DNA of 12,021 nt from an uncultured Bacilli bacterium (GTDB lineage: Bacteria; Bacillota_I; Bacilli_A; RF39; UBA660): NCBI GenBank assembly GCA_910586865.1, contig CAJUIY010000049.1, forward strand, positions 1 to 12,021. The letters run 5' to 3'. The notes under the pieces are model-generated. The model saw only the letters and a program-made list of their open reading frames with translations, had not been told where the DNA came from and ran no database searches. Made by a program: the position numbers and the translations under genes. Shown one piece after another: positions 6,601 through 12,021 of this stretch (position 1 is its first letter; each line of letters begins with the position of its first letter).

Positions 6601-8559
6601 CTTATTTTTTCGAATATCATTTATTATATTTATTACGAAGAATACGATAAATATTCCTATTACTATCAACATATTTGGAACTAATAATCCAGACTCAATG
6701 CGAATTAATGCTTCTCTTATAATGTTAATTGTATATTTCATTGGTAGTAAATCATTTAAGAAACGGAATCCCTTCGTTACGGTTTCTATTGGGAAAGTAC
6801 CACCAGCGGCAGCTAGTTGTAAAACAAGTAAAATTAAAGCAATAAACTTACCTACATCTCCTAAATTGATAATTAAAAACTCGATGATTGCCATAAAAGT
6901 ATTTGCTGTTAGAATAATCACAATATAATATAAGAATACATTCGTAATTTCAAAGTCTAAGAATAATTGTAATAAAATTCCTAAAACAATCGCAGAAATA
7001 GTAACTAGTCCATGATAAGCTAATGTTCTTTGTAATAGATTTTTATTTTTCATCCCAAAGATAGCAAATCTTTCTTCTTTATCGTAGTATAGTACAATAT
7101 ACATCATCAAGCAACCTACCCATAGGGCAATAGAGATAAAGAATGGTGAAAAGGCCGTACCATAACTAGATACTTTGTTTACTTCTTTTGTCTTCACTTT
7201 GACAGGCTCTTTGCTGTAGTCTGCTAAAGATTCTACCTTTTTCACTTCTTTTTTCGTTGCTGTTATTTTGTGATCTAATTCCTCTTTTGCAGATGCCACA
7301 CTACTATTTAATGTTGTTACACCATTTGTTAAAGTAGTAGCTCCCGTATTCAATTTGGTTGCTCCATCATTTAATGTTCTTGCTCCATTTGATAATAATA
7401 AAGCTCCATTATGTAATTTATTTGCTCCCTCATAAATACTATGAATTCCATATTGGATTTGTAAAGAGCCATTATATAAAGTGTCTACCCCTCCTGCAAG
7501 GGAAGTAATACCACTTTGTAATTGTCCAATTTGTCCTTTTAAATAATTCAGATTATTCGTTTGTGATTCTAAGTAAGTTAATCCTTGATTTAAACTAGTA
7601 ATTCCAGCATTTAATCCACCTTTACCATCAACACCAGTAAATAATGCTCCACAAAGTTGTTGCTCTACTACCGTAGAAGATGCATTTACATTATTACAGA
7701 TTTGTTCGATTTGTATCATGGCAAGATGAAGTTGATCACTACCTGTTTTTAAACTACTAACTCCTGTTGTTAAGCTATCAATTTTACTTCCTACTTCACC
7801 AAAGGAAGAAGTTGCCCCTCTTAACATATCGGTTCCATCTTTTACTGATTTTATTCCTTGATGGAATTCTTGGTATTTACTATTTAGCATTTCACTTCCG
7901 TTTTTTAATTCAGAAGTTCCACTTTCTAAACTAGATATTCCACTTTTTAAACTTTCTGCTCCTCCTTTTAGTGTAGAAGTACCACTCGATAATTCTTTCG
8001 AACCATCTTCTAATTTCGAAGTTCCGTCTTTTAATTTGGAAAATCCATCACTAATGGTATCTAGGTTTTCAGGAACGGATTCCACATTTTCAGATAAGCT
8101 TTTTACAATTTCAGAATTGACTTGATTATCTAAGTTTTTTTCTACTGCAGTTACCACACTATTGATAATTTGACTTGCCAAATAGTTTGATTTCTGGTTT
8201 GGCGAATAAGTAATGGTTGCATGACGTTTCTTATTCGTAGCAGCACTTTCCATACTAGAAGTAAAGTCATCTGGTATGGTAATGACGGCATAATAGTTCT
8301 TATTATCTAAACCATCTTCTGCTTTTTCCTTTGACACGACACTTATTTTTAGTTTTTTGGAATTTTTGATACTTTGGACAAGCACATCTCCTTTATTTCC
8401 TTTATCACTATTAACAATAGCAACAGGTAAGTTATCAATATTCCCTTCTCCATATGGATCCCAATATGCTTTTAAGTAAAAGAAACTATACATAAATGGA
8501 ATCAATAAAACAGCTACTAATACTACATATTTAAAATATTTTTCTTTGAATTCTTTCAT
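6586..8559 (-). CDS. yhgE: YhgE/Pip-family membrane protein with heptad-repeat ectodomain
   Basis: 657 aa. One N-terminal membrane span (about 11-29) precedes the Pip-type N-domain: YWDPYGEGNIDNLPVAIVNSD at about 32-52, then AVITIPDDFTSSM at 91-103. A long ectodomain (about 165-425) is built of xxxLxxG heptads such as LKDGTSKLEDG and LKSGISSLESG, likely an extended coiled rod. Two cysteines (288, 303) could form a disulfide. The C-terminal domain has about five membrane spans (about 471-491, 514-533, 541-562, 570-587, 628-646) and the LPMKYTINIIREAL segment (605-618) found in ABC-2-like YhgE C-domains. Relatives include the Lactococcus phage infection protein Pip and B. subtilis YhgE; EsaA of type VII secretion is similar in layout. 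The biochemical role is unsettled: export or envelope stress has been suggested, and some act as phage receptors. Shine-Dalgarno AGAGGGGG overlaps the TetR stop codon and the genes are 12 bp apart, so they form an operon. Confidence 0.85.
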   Translation of the reverse strand: MKEFKEKYFKYVVLVAVLLIPFMYSFFYLKAYWDPYGEGNIDNLPVAIVNSDKGNKGDVLVQSIKNSKKLKISVVSKEKAEDGLDNKNYYAVITIPDDFTSSMESAATNKKRHATITYSPNQKSNYLASQIINSVVTAVEKNLDNQVNSEIVKSLSENVESVPENLDTISDGFSKLKDGTSKLEDGSKELSSGTSTLKGGAESLKSGISSLESGTSELKNGSEMLNSKYQEFHQGIKSVKDGTDMLRGATSSFGEVGSKIDSLTTGVSSLKTGSDQLHLAMIQIEQICNNVNASSTVVEQQLCGALFTGVDGKGGLNAGITSLNQGLTYLESQTNNLNYLKGQIGQLQSGITSLAGGVDTLYNGSLQIQYGIHSIYEGANKLHNGALLLSNGARTLNDGATKLNTGATTLTNGVTTLNSSVASAKEELDHKITATKKEVKKVESLADYSKEPVKVKTKEVNKVSSYGTAFSPFFISIALWVGCLMMYIVLYYDKEERFAIFGMKNKNLLQRTLAYHGLVTISAIVLGILLQLFLDFEITNVFLYYIVIILTANTFMAIIEFLIINLGDVGKFIALILLVLQLAAAGGTFPIETVTKGFRFLNDLLPMKYTINIIREALIRIESGLLVPNMLIVIGIFIVFFVINIINDIRKNKKLAK

Positions 8560-8571
8560 AGATATCCCCCT

Positions 8572-9129
8572 CTAATTAAATAATCCATCTTTTAATATGG
8601 AAGTGATTTCTTTGGTTACTTTTTCTTCATCTAGTTCGCTTTCATATTCAAACATAATTGCGATATATACTTTATATATGATAAACGCAGTTAATCTAGA
8701 ATCACACTTTTTAATATTACCAGAAGCAATCTCTTCTTTAATACTATCTTCGATATAGTTAATAATCTCCGTATCATAGAACTTTAAAAAATCACTTGCT
8801 TTTGCCTCTTTTTCTTGATTTCCCTCTTTTACAATGGCGGATATTAAAGCACTATTTTTACGATAAGTAAGAACATAATACAAACTTTCTGATACAAATT
8901 CTATGAAGGAGTTACTCTTTTTCTTTTTTTCTTCCAATGGGGCTTTCATTTTCTCCAACTCTTCTAATATAAAATATTGAAACATAGAGTCCTTATCTTT
9001 AAAGTAAGTATAAATTGTCTTTTTCGTAACATTCGCTTCTTTTGCTATTTCGTCCATCGAAACTTTTTTATACCCATATTTGGTAAATAGTTCTCTTGCT
9101 TTTTCTATTACCATTTCCTTTTTATTCAT
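8572..9129 (-). CDS. TetR-family transcriptional repressor
   Basis: 185 aa, a typical TetR length. The N-terminal helix-turn-helix is clear: ARELFTKYGYKKVSMDEIAK at 11-30, then EANVTKKTIYTYFKDKDSMF at 31-50, with the usual TxxTIYxYFxxK recognition-helix signature. The C-terminal ligand and dimerisation part (about 55-185) is helical and divergent, so the inducer cannot be predicted. It is first in an operon with the YhgE-like membrane protein. TetR-YhgE pairs are common in Firmicutes, where the regulator controls the adjacent membrane protein. Shine-Dalgarno AGGAAGTG precedes the ATG. The promoter upstream carries repeats fit to be its own operator, so negative autoregulation of the whole operon is likely. 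Confidence 0.9.
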   Translation of the reverse strand: MNKKEMVIEKARELFTKYGYKKVSMDEIAKEANVTKKTIYTYFKDKDSMFQYFILEELEKMKAPLEEKKKKSNSFIEFVSESLYYVLTYRKNSALISAIVKEGNQEKEAKASDFLKFYDTEIINYIEDSIKEEIASGNIKKCDSRLTAFIIYKVYIAIMFEYESELDEEKVTKEITSILKDGLFN

Positions 9130-9142
9130 TTTTTCACTTCCT

Positions 9143-9169
9143 ATACCAATATACCAACTCGGTATACCA
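9143..9169 (-). promoter_or_regulatory. Probable TetR operator at the operon start
   Basis: TATACC (9150-9155) and GGTATA (9161-9166) form a 6-5-6 inverted repeat, and GGTATACC (9161-9168) is itself a perfect palindrome. On the plus strand, ATACCA occurs three times (9143, 9151, 9164). The cluster lies directly downstream of the -10 (9179-9174), around the predicted start near 9167, where a bound repressor would block transcription. Assignment to the adjacent TetR protein is inferred from position. Confidence 0.65.
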
Positions 9170-9173
9170 GTAT

Positions 9174-9202
9174 ATTATATGCAGAAAAATAAAAAAAGTC
9201 AA
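9174..9202 (-). promoter_or_regulatory. Near-consensus sigma-A promoter of the tetR-yhgE operon
   Basis: On the minus strand TTGACT (9202-9197) is separated by exactly 17 bp from TATAAT (9179-9174). This is the best promoter in the window, matching the consensus at 11 of 12 positions. A strong promoter with an operator at +1 fits a system kept off by repression and strongly induced on release. Confidence 0.85.
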
Positions 9203-9417
9203 CTACTTTTTAAAAAATATTCTAAGAATAAAAATAGTGGTATCGAGGTAATAGAAAACTAGACGTTTTAAATTTTTTATGATACTATCTACCTAATGAA
9301 AAAATTTCATCTATTACTGATACATACTAATAAATGGTATCAATAACTACTTAAGAAATATTGGATAAAAATAAATAGAAATAAAATAATATTAAATATA
9401 ATTAATGGAGAAAAATA

Positions 9418-10227
9418 ATGAAACAGGAATTAGAAATATTAATAGAGAAAATAAAAATAGAATCCCGCTTTCATAAATTTTTAACAGAAGATTTCATTTA
9501 TCAACTGATAGATTTCGCATCAAATGATACGAAAAAAAAGAAGTATTCAAATGATATCATCAATCCTCTAGCAATGGCTCTTCTATTTTATAAATCTTAC
9601 AATACCCTATATTATAAAATGATTCTGGAAGCAATAAAGGATAAAAAGATTGTTATAAGTCATAGTAAAAAGAAAGCTTTTATGGATACAAAAGAGAATC
9701 AAACTTTTATTAATCTTCAAGGAAATGATTCTGATTTATTTGTTATTGTCCATGAATGTGCACATTTCATCGATAGAAATTCTAATCCTATAATCACACC
9801 AAACCAATATCATTTTTTGTGTGAAGTATTTTCCTTCTATATAGAAAAAAAATTAGAGCTTTGGCTAAATAGTAGAAATGAGCTTCATGAGCTAGTTCAA
9901 ACAAGAAAAAATAATAGAATGTATTTTGAAGAAAAAATGCTAAAAGCTATTGAATATGAATTATTTTTGGAAAAACAATATAAAGAAACAGGACAAATAG
10001 ATAGAAATAATCTAGATAGTAAAAAAGTAAAAATCATAACAAGTTATGACTATGATAGTCATATTGGTTTCGTTAATTATTTACTGCGTTATCCCTGTGC
10101 TAATATCCTGTCAAGCTATTTAGTAGATAATTCCATCATTAATAATGATTATGATATCGTAAAAGTGTGCTTAAATACGAATTTGTATCATGTCTTAGAA
10201 AAATATAAAACAAAGAAACTTCTTTAA
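9418..10227 (+). CDS. Small HECAH zinc-metalloprotease-like protein
   Basis: 269 aa, no signal peptide or membrane span, predicted cytoplasmic. VIVHECAHFID at 109-119 is a perfect HExxH zinc motif: His112, catalytic Glu113, His116. Twenty residues after His116 comes CEVFSFYIEKK, with Glu136 as a candidate third ligand. The E-V-x-S-x-x-x-E spacing recalls the second motif of M3 oligopeptidases (PepF/thimet type). A later SHIGFVNYLLRYPCANILSSYL segment (214-235) also recalls the C-terminal part of M3 enzymes. M3 proteins are about 600 aa, so this would be a minimal relative or an independent gluzincin. I do not recognise a named family. Shine-Dalgarno GGAG (9407-9410) lies 7 nt before ATG. It diverges from tetR-yhgE and converges on the polymerase cassette, so it is probably transcribed alone. 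Substrate and role are unknown. Confidence 0.6.
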   Translation: MKQELEILIEKIKIESRFHKFLTEDFIYQLIDFASNDTKKKKYSNDIINPLAMALLFYKSYNTLYYKMILEAIKDKKIVISHSKKKAFMDTKENQTFINLQGNDSDLFVIVHECAHFIDRNSNPIITPNQYHFLCEVFSFYIEKKLELWLNSRNELHELVQTRKNNRMYFEEKMLKAIEYELFLEKQYKETGQIDRNNLDSKKVKIITSYDYDSHIGFVNYLLRYPCANILSSYLVDNSIINNDYDIVKVCLNTNLYHVLEKYKTKKLL

Positions 10228-10264
10228 AAAACAAATTTATATATCCAATAAAAATCAGAAGATA

Positions 10265-10540
10265 TTACACTTTATAGATACCAACAATATCAGAAAAAGA
10301 TATTCTCGTATTCGTAAGGAAAAGAAGTTTTTTTTCATCGCTTATTTTTTGAATGGTTCCTACTATCTCCATATAATCCAGTTGATAATAGTATTGAATA
10401 AAAACACTATCTCCTACTTTAAACTTAGAAAAATCTAACTTCTCTTGTTCTTCCTTTTCTGCTTTACGTAACGCCTCATTAAAGCCTTTCAAAGCATCGA
10501 AAGGAAGAAATTGTTTAGCGTGATCCACTCTATTCTGCAT
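10265..10540 (-). CDS. YolD-like protein, partner of the Y-family polymerase
   Basis: 91 aa. HAKQFLPFDALKGFNEALRK (7-26) is the hallmark of the YolD-like family (PF08863), followed by an acidic/basic helix and a small beta-rich C-terminal half (VGDSVFIQYY, then ITRISFSDIVGIYKV-type strands near the end). In Firmicutes and their phages YolD-like genes sit next to UmuC/UvrX-type polymerases and have been proposed to stand in for UmuD. The precise biochemical role is not settled. The ATG lies inside the 3' end of the polymerase gene (11-nt overlap, different frame), and its Shine-Dalgarno TAGGAGG is in the polymerase coding sequence. This indicates translational coupling and a shared SOS-controlled transcript. 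Confidence 0.85.
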   Translation of the reverse strand: MQNRVDHAKQFLPFDALKGFNEALRKAEKEEQEKLDFSKFKVGDSVFIQYYYQLDYMEIVGTIQKISDEKKLLFLTNTRISFSDIVGIYKV

Positions 10541-11780
10541 TGTGTCCTCCTATTAACTGATTTCTTTTTCTTTGTGTAGAAGAAGAAAAATAACTTACTC
10601 CTCTTAATAAAGCATTCTTTCCATACCTTGCTTTCACCGTGTTCACTACATCTAGCAACTTTTTATCAGAATCTTGCTCTTCCATAAAGAAGTCCAATTG
10701 TTCGTATTTTCTTTCAAAAACATGGCAATAAGTAACCCCAATCCTCCGAATGGGTATATCCTCTGTAATTCGAAAATCATATTCTTCTAATAATTGTTTC
10801 AAAATCACAGAATAATTATTCGTTTCTTTTTCTAATCGTTTGCATACTTTTAGCGGTTCTATTTGATCATTCGAATATCCAATAAAAAAACTAACCAAAT
10901 CCGTATATTGATTTTGAAATACCAATTGAAGAGTTAGGTGATCTATCATTTCGATTAAAACATTTCGTGCTTCTTGATAAGAATAATCTCGAAAGAGAAT
11001 TTGACTACTAGAAAGAGACTGTGATTTCTTCTTATAATTTTTAATGTCCTTTATAGTACAAGACTCAACTCCCTTTGCATGATCCATTAAAAGTTCTGCA
11101 TCTACTCCAAATTCTTTGTATAATAATTTAGGATTACATAAGGAAATATCATTCATTGTTTTTAAGTGAAGCCTATGAAGTCTTGCTTCTATTTTTCTAC
11201 CAATTTGCCAAAAATCATGAAGAGGAGTATAATTTCCTAAATACTTTTGGTACCTTTTCTCATCTAAATAGAAAACTCCACTCGGAATTTTTTTGGCTAC
11301 CATATCTAAAGCAATTTTCGCCAAATAAAGATTAGTACCAATTCCTGCGGTTGCTGTAATCCCTGTTTCTTGATAGATATCTTTGATAATCATTTTAGCC
11401 ATTTCGATTGGATTTTTTTGATAAAGACTTAAGTAAGAGGTAACATCCAAAAAAGCCTCATCAATGGAATAGACATGAATATCATTTTTATCAATATACT
11501 TTAAGTAAATTTTGTAAATCCTTGCTGAATACTCGATGTATTTCTTCATTCTGGGTTTGGCAATGATTGTTTTTACACTTTTTGGAATTTCTGACATACG
11601 ACACCTGTTTTGAATCCCCCTACTTTTCATCTTAGGGCTAATAGCCAAACAAATGGTATTTTTACTTCGAGAAGGATCCGCTACTACTAAATCTACTACA
11701 AAAGGATCTAGTCCTCGCTCTACACATTCTACCGAAGCATAAAATGTTTTTAAATCAATGCATAAATAATAATTTGTCAC
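10530..11780 (-). CDS. Y-family translesion DNA polymerase (UvrX/UmuC-like)
   Basis: 416 aa from the GTG at 11780. In-frame GTG 11789 and ATG 11786 are possible, but AGGTG (11791-11787) is correctly spaced (6 nt) only for the 11780 start, which also puts the conserved N-terminus right at the beginning. LCIDLKTFYASVEC (6-19) carries metal ligand Asp9. VYSIDEAFLDVT (104-115) carries the catalytic Asp107-Glu108. TAGIGTNLYLAKIALDMVAK (144-163) is the palm/thumb signature. Later come the helix-hairpin region (FWQIGRKIEARL) and the little-finger domain. QLDFF at 361-365 is a beta-clamp-binding motif. Such polymerases copy damaged DNA with low fidelity and are induced by the SOS response. The partner YolD-like gene overlaps its 3' end and a LexA box lies in the promoter. 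Confidence 0.9.
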   Translation of the reverse strand: MTNYYLCIDLKTFYASVECVERGLDPFVVDLVVADPSRSKNTICLAISPKMKSRGIQNRCRMSEIPKSVKTIIAKPRMKKYIEYSARIYKIYLKYIDKNDIHVYSIDEAFLDVTSYLSLYQKNPIEMAKMIIKDIYQETGITATAGIGTNLYLAKIALDMVAKKIPSGVFYLDEKRYQKYLGNYTPLHDFWQIGRKIEARLHRLHLKTMNDISLCNPKLLYKEFGVDAELLMDHAKGVESCTIKDIKNYKKKSQSLSSSQILFRDYSYQEARNVLIEMIDHLTLQLVFQNQYTDLVSFFIGYSNDQIEPLKVCKRLEKETNNYSVILKQLLEEYDFRITEDIPIRRIGVTYCHVFERKYEQLDFFMEEQDSDKKLLDVVNTVKARYGKNALLRGVSYFSSSTQRKRNQLIGGHNAE

Positions 11781-11797
11781 TTCCATCACCTAAAATA

Positions 11798-11816
11798 ATT
11801 ATACAACAAACGTTCG
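11798..11816 (-). promoter_or_regulatory. LexA (SOS) box with -10 element of the polymerase operon
   Basis: On the minus strand CGAACGTTTGTTG (11816-11804) matches the Gram-positive LexA box CGAAC-N4-GTTCG in the complete first half and in GTT of the second. It is immediately followed by TATAAT (11803-11798), so LexA bound here would occlude the -10. The -35 region (TTTTTT) is poor. This supports damage-inducible expression of the polymerase and YolD-like protein. Confidence 0.75.
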
Positions 11817-11855
11817 CCATAAAAAACACTTACCCTACAATTGGAAAAAACTTAC

Positions 11856-11881
11856 AAAAAAAGAAGTGTTTATACTTCTTT
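11856..11881 (-). terminator. Terminator of the ABC-ATPase gene, stop codon in loop
   Basis: On the minus strand AAAGAAGT (11881-11874) pairs perfectly with ACTTCTTT (11867-11860), followed by TTTT. The 6-nt loop ATAAAC contains the TAA stop (11872-11870) of the ABC-ATPase gene. It insulates the SOS cassette from the upstream gene. Confidence 0.8.
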
Positions 11882-12021
11882 CATTTCTCTATTTTCAAAA
11901 ATATAATGTTTATTACAGATATCAGTAAGCTTCTTCCTGTGCGTTACGATAATACAAGTTTTATCTTTTAAATATCTTAAAATCATGTACACTTCCTTTA
12001 TTAAAACATACGGATAATATC
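11870..12021 (-). CDS. ABC-transporter ATP-binding protein, C-terminal fragment (cut by window edge)
   Basis: The last 49 codons of a gene that enters from beyond the right edge. The frame is open to the edge and ends at TAA 11872-11870. DKTCIIVTHRKKLTDIC followed by YIFENREMKEV matches the end of ABC nucleotide-binding domains: a beta strand, then the H-loop (switch) histidine in VTHR, then the short strand usually written as I-x-V-L-E-x-G-x. The Walker A, Walker B and signature motifs would lie outside the window. Spacing from the H-loop suggests the edge falls just after the D-loop. Whether this is a stand-alone ATPase or the end of a membrane-fused exporter cannot be told. It is separated from the polymerase operon by a terminator. 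Confidence 0.7.
   Translation of the reverse strand, partial: YYPYVLIKEVYMILRYLKDKTCIIVTHRKKLTDICNKHYIFENREMKEV

Noticed and set aside
9270..9308. AT-only 9-bp inverted repeat (AAATTTTTT / AAAAAATTT) in the tetR-protease spacer
   Set aside because: Pure A/T stem with a 21-nt loop and no G-C pairs; not credible as a terminator or RNA gene.
10228..10264. Search for a terminator between the convergent protease and YolD-like genes
   Set aside because: Only 5-bp AT-rich hairpins without a proper U tract were seen, so none is annotated.
303..11872. No gene in the window uses TGA as stop (TAA or TAG in all twelve)
   Set aside because: Too few genes to be significant in an AT-rich genome. The many TGG tryptophans and the lack of in-frame TGA argue against TGA meaning tryptophan.

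Overview
The window is AT-rich DNA (roughly 30% G+C by eye) with Gram-positive signatures: purine-rich Shine-Dalgarno sites, TG-extended -10 promoters, short U-tailed terminators, a Firmicutes-type LexA box and a sortase-type cell-wall anchor. All intact genes read through with the standard bacterial code and TGG tryptophans. This points to a low-GC Bacillota (Bacilli, Erysipelotrichia or RF39-like, perhaps gut-associated). The exact lineage is an inference.

Layout, left to right. 1-302 is non-coding and ends in a promoter. 303-1841 (+) encodes a secreted, wall-anchored thioester/SpaA-type adhesin-like protein in which the thioester cysteine position appears to be serine. A bidirectional terminator separates it from 1897-3003 (-), a BclA-like collagen protein with about 65 Gly-X-Y triplets and a 243-bp tandem duplication. 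Divergent from that is 3175-4017 (+), an ArsP_2/putative metal exporter, followed by its own terminator. 4097-5182 (+) is a family 2 glycosyltransferase with C-terminal TPRs. It ends in a terminator whose loop is exactly the stop codon.

The minus strand then holds three units. 5229-5739 is a gene broken by one frameshift in an A7 run and also carries a G9 tract; its remnant looks GNAT-like. 5796-6512 is a membrane-anchored NucA/EndA-type nuclease with an NRCH active site. 8572-9129 plus 6586-8559 is a TetR regulator and YhgE/Pip membrane protein operon, behind a near-consensus sigma-A promoter with TetR-like operator repeats at the start of transcription.

9418-10227 (+) is a small HECAH metalloprotease-like protein. 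10265-11780 (-) is a Y-family (UvrX/UmuC-like) DNA polymerase translationally coupled to a YolD-like protein behind a LexA box, so it is an SOS mutagenesis cassette. The right edge cuts into the 3' end of an ABC-transporter ATPase gene (-).

Cell-surface and envelope functions dominate the left two thirds (adhesin, collagen-like filament, exporter, glycosyltransferase, anchored nuclease, YhgE). DNA-damage tolerance lies at the right. I see no mobile element, CRISPR array, tRNA or rRNA. Three minus- or plus-strand genes end inside their own terminators, with the stop codon in the hairpin loop. I found no clear new multi-gene system. The most unusual items are the frameshifted gene with homopolymer tracts, the Cys-to-Ser thioester domain, the minimal HECAH protein and the stop-in-loop terminators.
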